NCBI GenBank assembly: GCA_027624175.1
Contig: JAQBXT010000001.1
Location: 54,738-118,737 of the forward strand
Reading direction: 5' to 3'
Source: Pseudomonadota bacterium
Lineage (GTDB): Bacteria > Pseudomonadota > Gammaproteobacteria > Burkholderiales > SG8-39
Length of the DNA stretch: 64,000 nt
Shown: positions 18,758 to 27,128 of the stretch, in pieces
How positions within the stretch are numbered: the stretch's first letter is position 1
Layout of the letters: every line of letters starts with the position of its first letter
Position numbers and translations under genes: made by a program
Notes under the pieces: model-generated
Databases searched by the model: none
The model's input: the letters and a program-made list of their open reading frames with translations, nothing else
Told to the model about the DNA's origin: nothing

Positions 18758-20274
18758 CCTACGACGAGAGCTACCGTTCGTTTCGCTGGCAGCTGCCCGA
18801 GACGTTCAATTTCGCTGCGGACGTCGTCGATGCGTGGGCAAAGGATGCGCAGAAGCTCGCGCTCTTGTGGTGCGACGAGTCCGGGAGAGAGGAGCGTTAT
18901 ACCTTCGCGAGAATCTCCGAGCTGTCTCGCCGGTTGGGTAGCGCCCTGCGCGCCCGCGGCCTGAAGAAAGGCGATCGCTGCATCGTCATGCTGCCGCGCC
19001 TGCCGCAGTGGCAGATCGCCATGGTCGGGTGCCTGCGCGTGGGCGTCATTCCCATACCGTGCATCGACATGCTTACCGCCAAGGACGTGAAGTTCCGGGT
19101 CGAGCATTCGGGGGCGGCGGGCGCGATCACGACGCGGCCGAACGTCGGCAAGTTTCCCGACCTGAAGCTGCGCCTCGTGGTGGGCGAAGATTTCGACGCG
19201 GCGCTCGATACTGCGGATCCCGACTGCCCGCCCGAGCGCATCGCCGCTGAGGACCCGGTGGCGATGTACTACACGTCCGGTTCCACGGGTAATCCGAAGG
19301 GCGTCACGCACGCGGCGCGCGCGCTGTATGCATGGCGGTTTTCATCGCAGCTCTGGCACGACTTGAAGTCTAACGATCTCATGTGGTGCACGGCCGATAC
19401 GGGGTGGAGCAAGGCGGGCACCGCCATCCTTTTCGGGCCCTGGAGCTGCGGCGCGGCGGTGCTGTTCCATCGCGGCAAGTTCGATCCGGCCGAGCGCCTT
19501 CGCCTTCTCGCGAAGCACCGCGTCACGGTGTTCTGCGCGGCAGCGACGGAATTCCGGCGGCTGGTGAACGAGGACTTGTCCGCGTACGATCTCTCGGCGC
19601 TCCGGCTCACTGTGTCCGCAGGGGAGACCGTCAATCCGGAGATCGTGCGGCGCTGGCACGAGAAAAGCGGCGTGCCGCTGCTCGACGGCTACGGGCAGAC
19701 GGAGACGCTGATGACCGTGCTGAATTATCCGTTCCTGCCCGTGAAGCCCGGCTCGATGGGCAAGCCTCTTCCGGGCGTGGAAACCGCGATCCTCGACGGC
19801 CAGCTCGCCATCCGGCTGCCCAATCCGCAAATGATGCTCGGTTACTGGAACGAGCCCGAGCGCACCGCGGCCGGAAAGACGCGGGTCGGCGACACCGAAT
19901 ACTGGCTGACTGGAGACATGGTGCGCCAGGACGCGGACGGCTATCTCTTCTACGAGGGCCGCGCCGACGACATCATCAGCTCGGCGGGCTACCGCATCGG
20001 GCCGATGGAGGTCGAGAACGCGCTCGCCGAGCATCCGGCGGTGCAGGAGAGCGCCGCCGTCGGCAAGCCGGATGCCGAACGCGGCGAGATCGTGAAGGCG
20101 TTTGTCGTATTAAGGGACGGAGTCGATGGCACGCCGCAACTCGCCGCCGAGCTGCAGGAGCACGTCAAGAAGTCGACCGCGCCCTACAAGTACCCGCGCG
20201 AGATCGAGTTCATGGCGGAGCTGCCCAAGAACGCCTCGGGGAAACTGCTGCGACGGGTGTTGCGCGGGCGCTGA
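18754..20274 (+). CDS. Acyl-CoA synthetase, medium-chain or benzoate type
   Basis: A 506-residue ANL ligase. The phosphate loop is YYTSGSTGNPKG, the A5 motif GYGQTETLM, the hinge YEGRADDIISSAGYRIGP and the terminal catalytic lysine PKNASGKLLRR. MACS-type features (WCTADTGWSKAG) point to medium-chain or aryl acids, activated to CoA thioesters with ATP. It starts with GTG in a 4-bp overlap with the alcohol dehydrogenase gene. It is a second, different ligase from the one at the window start. Confidence 0.86.
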   Translation: MTYDESYRSFRWQLPETFNFAADVVDAWAKDAQKLALLWCDESGREERYTFARISELSRRLGSALRARGLKKGDRCIVMLPRLPQWQIAMVGCLRVGVIPIPCIDMLTAKDVKFRVEHSGAAGAITTRPNVGKFPDLKLRLVVGEDFDAALDTADPDCPPERIAAEDPVAMYYTSGSTGNPKGVTHAARALYAWRFSSQLWHDLKSNDLMWCTADTGWSKAGTAILFGPWSCGAAVLFHRGKFDPAERLRLLAKHRVTVFCAAATEFRRLVNEDLSAYDLSALRLTVSAGETVNPEIVRRWHEKSGVPLLDGYGQTETLMTVLNYPFLPVKPGSMGKPLPGVETAILDGQLAIRLPNPQMMLGYWNEPERTAAGKTRVGDTEYWLTGDMVRQDADGYLFYEGRADDIISSAGYRIGPMEVENALAEHPAVQESAAVGKPDAERGEIVKAFVVLRDGVDGTPQLAAELQEHVKKSTAPYKYPREIEFMAELPKNASGKLLRRVLRGR

Positions 20275-20895
20275 CTACTCGCGCAGCTTGCGCGCCTCCT
20301 TCGCCATCGGGCGGTTCATGCTCGCATCCAGCCACGACTTGAACTTGGGGAACTTCTCCAGCAGCGGGAACTTGTTGAACCACATCGAGTAGCACACGCT
20401 CGCCACCATGAAGTCGGCCATGCCCCAGTCCTTGCCGCTGAAGAACCGGTTCTTCGCCAGGTACTCCTCCATCACTTTCATCTTCGGCAGGATCTGCTGC
20501 TCCGCTTCGTCAGCGAGCTTGGCGATTCTCTGCTCAGGCGGCAGCATATGGCGGTGGCGCTGGAGCGTGATCATCGGCGGTTCGACGTCATTGGCGATGT
20601 AGAACGCCCACTGCAGCATGCGCGCCTTGCCGGCCGCGTCCTGCGGCCAGAGCGGACTGTTGTACTTTTCGGCGAGATACAGATTGATCGCCGCCGATTC
20701 CCACATCACCAGGCCGTCGTCGTCGATGGTCGGCACGCGCTGATTCGGGTTGAGCGCCGCGTACCACGGCTCCTTGCAGGTGGCGCCCTCGACGTTGATG
20801 GTGACGTTGTGGTGCTCGTAGGGAATGTTCGATTCCTTGCACAACCACGCCACGCGGAACGCGCGCGAACGGTACTGGCCGTAAAGCTTGAGCAT
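20275..20895 (-). CDS. Glutathione S-transferase
   Basis: A 206-residue two-domain GST. The N-terminal thioredoxin-like domain runs MLKLYGQYRSRAFRV to NQRVPTIDDDGLVMWESAAI, with cis-Pro and the ES motif that binds glutathione; the C-terminal helical domain includes SGKDWGMADFMVASV. The ATG at 20895 is chosen over an upstream in-frame one because of a strong GGAGGAG site just before it. It conjugates glutathione to an unknown electrophile. It converges on the acyl-CoA ligase with no gap. Confidence 0.86.
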   Translation of the reverse strand: MLKLYGQYRSRAFRVAWLCKESNIPYEHHNVTINVEGATCKEPWYAALNPNQRVPTIDDDGLVMWESAAINLYLAEKYNSPLWPQDAAGKARMLQWAFYIANDVEPPMITLQRHRHMLPPEQRIAKLADEAEQQILPKMKVMEEYLAKNRFFSGKDWGMADFMVASVCYSMWFNKFPLLEKFPKFKSWLDASMNRPMAKEARKLRE

Positions 20896-20982
20896 GACTC
20901 CTCCGTGAGAATTGCCGATTGACAACCCTATTCTGCGAACGCAGACTGCATCGCGTCAATGCCGATTGTCGAAAGGATCGCA

Positions 20983-21387
20983 ATGAGCTCGACCAAACCG
21001 CACCTGGAGTTCGTCGGCGTGGACATGCAGGCCGGATGGACGTCGCCGGGAGCGAACTATCCGCCCGGCTTCTCGCAGAAGGTGCTCGCCTCGGATATTG
21101 ACGAAACCGCAAAGCGCGGCAGCCGCACGCGCCTGCTGAAGATCGAGCCCGGCGCCTATTCCACCGCGCCTTTCGTGCACGACCACTGGGAGGAGGTGTT
21201 CCTGGTGCAGGGCGACCTGGTCGTGGGCAACGACGCCCAAGGCAAGGGCGGGCAGTCCTCGCAGGCCTTCACCTACGCCTGCCGGCCGCCGGGCGTGCGC
21301 CATGGACCATTTAGCAGCAAGAGCGGCTGCCTGCTCTACGAGATCCACTACTACGAGACCAGCGGCAAGCCGAGGCAGGGAGGCTGA
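20983..21387 (+). CDS. Cupin-domain protein (ChrR-like)
   Basis: A 134-residue small cupin. Motif 1 is HDHWEEVFLVQGDL and motif 2 is CRPPGVRHGPF, providing His/Glu ligands for a metal. The ATG at 20983 follows GAAAGGA at good spacing; an ATG 24 bp upstream is less likely. The hydroxylase gene starts 1 bp after the stop, so the cupin probably serves the same pathway, as a dioxygenase-like or isomerase-like step or a stabiliser. No reaction can be assigned. Confidence 0.72.
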   Translation: MSSTKPHLEFVGVDMQAGWTSPGANYPPGFSQKVLASDIDETAKRGSRTRLLKIEPGAYSTAPFVHDHWEEVFLVQGDLVVGNDAQGKGGQSSQAFTYACRPPGVRHGPFSSKSGCLLYEIHYYETSGKPRQGG

Positions 21388-21388
21388 G

Positions 21389-22846
21389 ATGCTGAAGACC
21401 GGAGCCGAGCACCTGCAGTCGCTGCGCGATGGGCGCGTGGTGTACATCGGCGGCGAGAAGGTGGACGACGTCACCACCCATCCGGCGTTCCGCAACGCCG
21501 CGCGCTCGATGGCGGCGATCTACGACCTGAAGGCGGCAGACCCGGCGTACAGCTTCGAGGAGAAGGGCGAGCGCTACAGCGCCTACTTTCTGCGCGCGAA
21601 GTCCAAGGAGGACCTGGCCAAGCGCATGAAGCTGCACCGCGCCATCGCCGACCTGAGCCACGGTCTGCTCGGGCGCTCGCCCGACCACGTGTCGAGCTTC
21701 GTCACCGGCATGGCGATGAATCCGATGGTGTTCGGCAAGTACGCCGACAACCTCACGCGCTACTACGAGCACATGCGGAAAGAAGACGTCTACGGCGTGT
21801 ACGCGGTGATTCCGCCGCAGGCGGCGCGCAACCCGGAGTTCTACGTGCGGCAGAACATCCCCATCCCGACGCTCAGGGTGGTGCGCGAGGACGACGACGG
21901 CGTGGTGATTTCGGGCATGAAAATGCTCGCCACCGGGGCGGTGTTCGCCAACGAAATCTGGATCGGCAACCTGATCCCGCTGGCGCCCAACCAGCTGCCC
22001 GAGTCGATCACCTGCGCCGTCGCCGTGAACGCGCCGGGCGTCACGCTGTGGTCGAGGAAACCGTTCGAGTTGCACGCGCAGAACGAGTTCGACAATCCAC
22101 TCGCCTGGCGCTTCGACGAGTCGGATTCGATGGTGATGTGCGAGAACGTCAAGGTGCCCTGGAAGCGCGTGTTCGTGCACAACGACGCGGTGCTCGCGCG
22201 CGACATCTACATCAAGACGCCGGGGCACTGCTACGGCAACCACCAGTCGAACGTGCGCTTCCACTCGAAGATGCAGCTGATCGTCGGCCTGGCGAGCAAG
22301 ATCGCGCAGGCCTCGGGCGCGCACGAGGTGCCGGCGGTGCGCGAGGTGCTGGGGCGCTTCTCGGCGCTGGAAGCGGCGCTCGGCGGCATGATCGCCGGGC
22401 AGATCCAGGACGCGGAGGACTGGCCCAAGGGCTTCAAGACTTTCAACCGGCGCTACATGTACGCCGCGCTCAACTGGTGCACCGAAAGCCATTCGCAGAT
22501 CATCGACGCGCTGCGCGAGCTTTGCGGCGGCGGAATTTTCCAGATGCCCGCCGACATCACCGTGATGCACGACCCGAAGCTGAAGCAGCAGTTCGAGACC
22601 TACTGGCAGACGCCGCAGTTGCCGGCGCTAGAGCGCATGAAGCTCTACAAGCTCGCCTGGGACCTGATCGGCTCGGAATTCGCCGGGCGTCACCTGCAGT
22701 ACGAGAAATTCTACGCCGGGGCCTCCTTCATCGTGCGCAACCACAATTTCCGCGAAGCGCCCTGGGACCACTACCACAAGGTGGTCGAGGACCTGATGGC
22801 GAGCTACGGCGTGCCGGAGGCGAAAGGCACGCGCAAGGTGGCCTGA
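21389..22846 (+). CDS. HpaB/PvcC-family FADH2-dependent aromatic hydroxylase
   Basis: A 485-residue protein of the 4-hydroxyphenylacetate 3-monooxygenase oxygenase family, with acyl-CoA-dehydrogenase-like domains. Typical stretches are RMKLHRAIADLSHGLLGRSPDH, MKMLATGAVFANEIW and CGGGIFQMPADITVM. Such enzymes take reduced flavin from a separate reductase and hydroxylate phenols; no reductase gene is adjacent. It directly follows the cupin gene. Its 3' end overlaps the convergent sensor kinase gene by 43 bp. The substrate is presumably a phenolic acid. Confidence 0.85.
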   Translation: MLKTGAEHLQSLRDGRVVYIGGEKVDDVTTHPAFRNAARSMAAIYDLKAADPAYSFEEKGERYSAYFLRAKSKEDLAKRMKLHRAIADLSHGLLGRSPDHVSSFVTGMAMNPMVFGKYADNLTRYYEHMRKEDVYGVYAVIPPQAARNPEFYVRQNIPIPTLRVVREDDDGVVISGMKMLATGAVFANEIWIGNLIPLAPNQLPESITCAVAVNAPGVTLWSRKPFELHAQNEFDNPLAWRFDESDSMVMCENVKVPWKRVFVHNDAVLARDIYIKTPGHCYGNHQSNVRFHSKMQLIVGLASKIAQASGAHEVPAVREVLGRFSALEAALGGMIAGQIQDAEDWPKGFKTFNRRYMYAALNWCTESHSQIIDALRELCGGGIFQMPADITVMHDPKLKQQFETYWQTPQLPALERMKLYKLAWDLIGSEFAGRHLQYEKFYAGASFIVRNHNFREAPWDHYHKVVEDLMASYGVPEAKGTRKVA

Positions 22847-24246
22847 GGCAGGCTGAGGATTGCCTCCAGCCCGCCCTGCGGCCGGTTTTTCAGCTCGAGA
22901 TCCCCGCCGTGCGCGCGGGCGATGTTGCGTGCGATCCCCAGGCCGAGGCCGGTGCCGCCGGTCTCGCGGCTGCGCGAGGACTCGCCCCTGAAGAACGGCT
23001 CGAACGCGCGCTCGAATTCCTTCTCGGGCATGCCCGGGCCTTCATCCAGCACGCGGATCGTGATTTGCTCCGGCGCCTCCTCGGCCCTGAGCGTCGCGCG
23101 CTTGCCGTAGCGGATCGCGTTGTCGAGGAGGTTCGTGAGGCAGCGGCGCAGCGAAAGAGGCCTGCCGTTGAACGGCTGCGCGATGCGGCCTTCGATCTCG
23201 ACCGCGTTGCCCGTGTCCTGGTAATCCCGCTGCAGGCTTTCCAGCAGGGCCATGAGGTCCACGCGCTGCACGGGTTCGGCGGCGCTCGCGTCGCGCATGA
23301 AGTCCAGCGTCTGCGTGACCATCGATTCCATCTCCTCGAGGTCTTTCGAGAACTTGGCGCGCAGCGCGTCGTCGTCCAGCATTTCCGTGCGCAGCCGCAG
23401 CCGCGTGATGGGCGTCTTCAGGTCGTGCGACATGGCCGTGAGAATTCGGGTGCGGTCGGCGATGAAGCGCTGCAGGCGCTGCTGCATGGTGTTGAACGCG
23501 CGTGCGGCGCGCCGCGCTTCGAGAGGCCCCGTCTCGGGCAGGGGCGGGCGGTGGATGTCCTCGCCCAGCCTTTCCGCGGCGGTGGCGAGCGCCGAGAGCG
23601 GCCCGGTCACCCAGCGCACGGCCACGAGCGACAGCGCGACGACGGTGCCGAGGAGCACCAGCAGCGTCAGGCCGAAGCGCAGCGGCATCTCCGCGGCTTC
23701 CGGAGAAACGAGGGAGTCGAAGGTCACCAGTGCCCCGTCGCGCAGCGCGACCTGCACCACGAAGAACACGCCCTCCGCATGCATCGGCTGCATGCCGGGG
23801 CCAGGGCCGGGGCGTTGCATCATCGGCATGTGCGGCGGCCCCGGCCGCTCGAGCTGCGCGTAGCGTTCCGGCGCGTGTGTCGCGCGCACGGCTTGCACGC
23901 GTGGGCCTTCGCCCAGGGCGTAGCGCAGGACGGTCGTGAACATGGCGAGCCGGAAGTCGCCCTCCGGCGGCGCGCCCTCGGGCGCGAGTGCCGGCCGCTC
24001 GAGCGATATGGCGAGCGGCGGCGCGTCGAACACCGCGACGATCCGGCGGCGCTCCTCGGGTGAGACAGAATCGAGCAGCTTGCTGACATCCGCGATGCGC
24101 TGCGCCGTCTGCATGCCGCTCGCCCGGTAGAGCAGTTGGTCGCGCTCGCTCAGGTTGAGGTAGGCGGTGACCAGCTGCGCGAGCACCAATCCGCACAGCA
24201 GGATCAGGACCAGTCGCCCGAACAGGCTGCGCGGCAGCAGGCGCAC
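22804..24246 (-). CDS. Sensor histidine kinase with Met/His-rich periplasmic patch
   Basis: The 480-residue inner-membrane kinase has two TM segments (about 10-30 and 190-212) around a periplasmic domain, then HAMP and DHp with phospho-acceptor His274 (MSHDLKTP). The ATPase motifs N (LLDNAIRYG), G1 (DEGPGMP) and G2 (GTGLGLGI) follow. The periplasmic loop has a Met/His/Pro patch (HMPMMQRPGPGPGMQPMHAEG region, residues 139-158), as expected of a soft-metal sensor. It starts with GTG, sharing one base with the TAG stop of the response regulator. The ligand, probably copper or a similar metal, is inferred from the patch and the neighbours. Confidence 0.85.
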   Translation of the reverse strand: MRLLPRSLFGRLVLILLCGLVLAQLVTAYLNLSERDQLLYRASGMQTAQRIADVSKLLDSVSPEERRRIVAVFDAPPLAISLERPALAPEGAPPEGDFRLAMFTTVLRYALGEGPRVQAVRATHAPERYAQLERPGPPHMPMMQRPGPGPGMQPMHAEGVFFVVQVALRDGALVTFDSLVSPEAAEMPLRFGLTLLVLLGTVVALSLVAVRWVTGPLSALATAAERLGEDIHRPPLPETGPLEARRAARAFNTMQQRLQRFIADRTRILTAMSHDLKTPITRLRLRTEMLDDDALRAKFSKDLEEMESMVTQTLDFMRDASAAEPVQRVDLMALLESLQRDYQDTGNAVEIEGRIAQPFNGRPLSLRRCLTNLLDNAIRYGKRATLRAEEAPEQITIRVLDEGPGMPEKEFERAFEPFFRGESSRSRETGGTGLGLGIARNIARAHGGDLELKNRPQGGLEAILSLPQATLRVPFASGTP

Positions 24247-24968
24247 TAGCGCTCCACTTCGATGGGCACGGCGAGCACGTAGCCTTCGCCGCGCACGGTC
24301 TTGATGATCTTCGGATCGGCCGGGTCGTCGCCCAGGCGGTGCCGCAGCCGGCTCACCTGGTTGTCGATCGAACGGTCGAACGGCTCGGCTTCGCGGCCAT
24401 GCATGAACATCATCAGCTGGTCGCGGCTCAGTACGTGGTTGGGACGCTCGAGGAAGATGCGCAGCAGGCGGTATTCCGCGCCGCTCAGCGACGTGACGAC
24501 ACCCTCGGGCGAAAGCAGGTGCCGCGCGACGGTATCCAGGCGCCACCCGGCGAACACGAAGGCGCGTGCGTCTTCGGCGCGCAGGTTGCGCGGCAGGCTG
24601 CGATAGCGCCGCAATACGCTCTTGATGCGGGCGAGCAACTCCCTGGCGCTGAACGGCTTGGCGAGATAGTCGTCCGCGCCGATCTCCAACCCGACAATGC
24701 GGTCGGTTTCCTCGCCCCGTGCCGTCAGCATGATCACCGGAGTATCCGAATTGGCGCGCAGCTTGCGGCACAGTTCGAGGCCGTCCTCCCCGGGCAGCAT
24801 CAGGTCGAGCACGATGAGATCGACCTTGCCGCGCGCGAGCGCCGTCCACATGCCCTTGCCGTCGGCGACCACGGTGGCCTTGCAGCCGTTCTTCTCCAGA
24901 TACTCGCCGAGCAGGTTGCGGATCTCGGCGTCATCGTCGACGACGAGGATGTGATCGATGCTTTCCAT
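24246..24968 (-). CDS. OmpR-family response regulator
   Basis: A 240-residue two-domain regulator. The receiver carries Asp11/12, phospho-acceptor Asp55 (IVLDLMLPG) and the conserved Lys (AKPFSAREL). The C-terminal winged helix ends in VRGEGYVL. The ATG at 24968 is chosen; a GTG two codons upstream is possible. It pairs with the sensor kinase encoded directly downstream and probably regulates the divergent Spy-like gene through the repeats between them. Confidence 0.9.
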   Translation of the reverse strand: MESIDHILVVDDDAEIRNLLGEYLEKNGCKATVVADGKGMWTALARGKVDLIVLDLMLPGEDGLELCRKLRANSDTPVIMLTARGEETDRIVGLEIGADDYLAKPFSARELLARIKSVLRRYRSLPRNLRAEDARAFVFAGWRLDTVARHLLSPEGVVTSLSGAEYRLLRIFLERPNHVLSRDQLMMFMHGREAEPFDRSIDNQVSRLRHRLGDDPADPKIIKTVRGEGYVLAVPIEVER

Positions 24969-25011
24969 GGGCACTTCTATAGTCGCCGCCGCGGCCGTTG
25001 TGGAACGGATT

Positions 25012-25027
25012 TGTAGCGTACTGTAAC
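25012..25027 (+). promoter_or_regulatory. Direct-repeat site, possible response-regulator box
   Basis: TGTAGC (25012) and TGTAAC (25022) are spaced 10 bp, one helix turn, in the 177-bp gap between the divergent regulator and Spy-like genes. OmpR-family regulators bind tandem half-sites of this spacing. A reverse-oriented TTACA lies near 25072. This is pattern-based only. Confidence 0.3.
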
Positions 25028-25145
25028 CGGCTCCGATCCTGATACGCGGGCGTACAAAAACGAGACGCGGCGCTTACACCGGGGTGGCGTAATGGGAACC
25101 GCAATGAGAGCAGGTTTCCATACTTCACTTAACGGAGATTCGATC

Positions 25146-25787
25146 ATGAGAAAAACCACCAAAATCGCATTGGCTGTCGGGGCGGCATTGTCGCTCGGAC
25201 TGGCAGCCGCGGAATTGACCGCGCACCCCTCCGACGGAGGTTACGGCATGGGCCCCGGCGCCGGCATGGGGTACGGCATGCAAGGTTACGGCATGCACGG
25301 CTATGGCATGGGCCCCGGCGCCGGCATGGGTTACGGCATGCACGGTGGCGGCATGGGCTTCGGCGCCGGCATGGGTTACGGCATGCACGGTGGCGGCATG
25401 GGCTTCGGCGCCGGTCCCGAGGCGACGGAGAACCGCCTTGCGGATCTGAAGTCGCAACTGGGCATCACCGCCCAACAGGAGACTGCGTGGCAGGCATTCG
25501 TGAACAGCGCAAAGCAGCGGGAGAAAAGCAGGCAGTCGTGGTTCGACAAGATGCACGAAGCGCGCACTGCCGGTTCGCTGCCGGAACGGCTGGCGCAGCA
25601 CGACGAGGTCTTCAAGCAGCATCAGGCCGAAAGACAGGCAGCGACTGCGGCCCTGAAGGATCTCTATACCGCGCTCTCGCCGGAGCAGAGGACGGTTGCG
25701 GATGAGACTTTCGGCGGGTTCGGTCCCAGATACGGTGCGGGATATGGCCGGGGAAACGGCGGCGGGCCCGGCGGACGTTTTCGCTAG
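25146..25787 (+). CDS. Spy/CpxP-like periplasmic chaperone with Met/Gly/His-rich repeats
   Basis: A 213-residue exported protein with a signal peptide (MRKTTKIALAVGAALSLGLAAA). Residues 34-95 are built from repeats of GYGMHG and GMGPGAGMGYGM type, rich in Met, His and Gly, a potential soft-metal-binding segment. A helical LTxxQ-type region (LGITAQQETAWQAF, then LSPEQRTVADETF) like Spy/CpxP follows. The ATG has an ACGGAG site. Divergent from an OmpR-type system with a similar Met/His patch, it is probably that system's stress-induced target. Metal binding is inferred from composition. Confidence 0.78.
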   Translation: MRKTTKIALAVGAALSLGLAAAELTAHPSDGGYGMGPGAGMGYGMQGYGMHGYGMGPGAGMGYGMHGGGMGFGAGMGYGMHGGGMGFGAGPEATENRLADLKSQLGITAQQETAWQAFVNSAKQREKSRQSWFDKMHEARTAGSLPERLAQHDEVFKQHQAERQAATAALKDLYTALSPEQRTVADETFGGFGPRYGAGYGRGNGGGPGGRFR

Positions 25788-25841
25788 CAAGCCAACGCGC
25801 GGGGCGGCGAAGCAGCCGCCCCGCATTTTAAGGAGAAAGAC

Positions 25842-26105
25842 ATGATGTGGGGATTCGACGGATTTGGATTCGGAGGAGGCGGAATGGGGGTCGGCATGCT
25901 GTTGATCTGGGGACTAGTCATTGCCGCCATCGTGGTGCTGGTGCGTGGATTCGGCGCCAGGCCCGGGAACAGCGACACCCGGGTGCGTGACAGCACGCCG
26001 CTCGACATTCTCCGTGAGCGCTATGCCAGGAGCGAGATCGACAAGAACGCGTTCGGGCAGATGCGAAGCGACATCTCAGCAGGCCGGATGGATGAGCGTG
26101 GATAA
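25842..26105 (+). CDS. Small membrane protein with SHOCT domain
   Basis: An 87-residue protein. A Gly/Phe-rich start, one TM helix (MLLIWGLVIAAIVVLVRGF) and a C-terminal SHOCT motif (PLDILRERYARSEIDKNAFGQMRSDI) are visible. SHOCT proteins are short and of unknown mechanism, and often sit beside efflux or metal-stress genes. An AAGGAGA site precedes the ATG, 54 bp after the Spy-like gene, so the two are probably co-transcribed. The 144 bp after it hold no supportable gene. Confidence 0.78.
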   Translation: MMWGFDGFGFGGGGMGVGMLLIWGLVIAAIVVLVRGFGARPGNSDTRVRDSTPLDILRERYARSEIDKNAFGQMRSDISAGRMDERG

Positions 26106-26249
26106 GCAACGCAGGAATTTCGAACTCGTGGCGCAGCCGGATGAAGTGCAGGTGCTGTCGGGGGGCGGACGCGTTGCAGCCGGTTGCCGACAGTTACTCG
26201 GGTCCGATCCTGAAGTTCAACAAGGGGCAGGAGTTGCGTGAGGATCGCG

Positions 26250-27119
26250 CTAGGCGAGCGCCGCGCCGCACTTCGAGCAGAAGCGAGCGCCGGCCGTCGC
26301 CTGGCTGCCGCACTTGCTGCAGAAATCCCCGCCCGCCCTGGCACCGACACTTGGGCGCGCCCGCCGGCGCCACCAAGAAAAATAGACCACGCCCGAACCC
26401 GCCAGCAGCAGCACGGCGGCGCCCAGGACCAGGTAGAGCCGGGAATAATCTGTCATTTCGTTCGCCGGGGCCGCCTGCGGGTCCGGCGTGGGCGCGTTCA
26501 GCTTGAGTATCTCCACCGAGGTTCGCGGGTCGGTCTTCGTGTACCGGATCTCGATGGACTGCGGCGTTCCCTGCTTGATCGGACCGAGCAGTGCCGAGCG
26601 ATAGCGCAATCCGTCGGGTGCGGCGGCACTGTCGCCCAGGGCCGGTTGCACCGACAAGTTGCTCGCGCCCGCAGGTTCCTGGACCACCACTGCCAGCGAG
26701 TTCACCGGCAGATCGCCCGGCCAGAGATACTTGTAGCTGCGCTCGTCCGTGCCGGTGGTGAACCGATCGTAGAACTCCACGTGGAAGAAACGCTCCGGGA
26801 CGGTGAACCGCAGCGTGATGAATCCGGCCGCCTCAGATCGGTCGTGTCGCAGATTCAACAGCGGCCCCGTGTTCTGCGTTGCATAGGCCACCGCCGTTGG
26901 GCCGCCGGAGGAAGCAGGGATGCGCAGCGATACGGTAGCGGGCAGGCCTGCGCTGGCGAGTTCACCCTTCAGGATCACCAGCGCCGCCGGGCGGTCGTAG
27001 TCCGGCCAGATCGCGATCTGCATGCTCTGCAGAGGCGTGCCGCCCTGCGTCCCGGCGCCGCCCTGGGCGGCGGCGACCGCGGGCAAGAGCAATACGGCCA
27101 GAATCAGCTTTGACAGCAC
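26250..27119 (-). CDS. Exported, membrane-anchored zinc-ribbon protein
   Basis: A 289-residue protein of unusual layout. It has an N-terminal signal peptide (LILAVLLLPAVAAAQ), a beta-rich periplasmic domain of about 190 residues and a TM helix (YLVLGAAVLLLAGSGVVYF). The C-terminal tail, predicted cytoplasmic, ends in a zinc ribbon with two CxxC pairs (FCSKCGSQ...FCSKCGAAL). I do not recognise the periplasmic domain. Its gene faces the SHOCT gene and precedes DUF411 in the opposite direction, so a metal-envelope role is possible. The function is unknown. Confidence 0.72.
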   Translation of the reverse strand: MLSKLILAVLLLPAVAAAQGGAGTQGGTPLQSMQIAIWPDYDRPAALVILKGELASAGLPATVSLRIPASSGGPTAVAYATQNTGPLLNLRHDRSEAAGFITLRFTVPERFFHVEFYDRFTTGTDERSYKYLWPGDLPVNSLAVVVQEPAGASNLSVQPALGDSAAAPDGLRYRSALLGPIKQGTPQSIEIRYTKTDPRTSVEILKLNAPTPDPQAAPANEMTDYSRLYLVLGAAVLLLAGSGVVYFSWWRRRARPSVGARAGGDFCSKCGSQATAGARFCSKCGAALA

Positions 27120-27128
27120 CGCAGCGCC

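Noticed and set aside
25230..25420. Tandem repeats that might be a CRISPR or minisatellite
   Set aside because: Short repeats are in frame and encode Met/Gly/His motifs of the Spy-like protein; there are no unique spacers of CRISPR size.
26093..26241. Possible 49-codon gene after the SHOCT gene
   Set aside because: It overlaps the SHOCT stop, lacks a ribosome site and shows no recognisable protein features.
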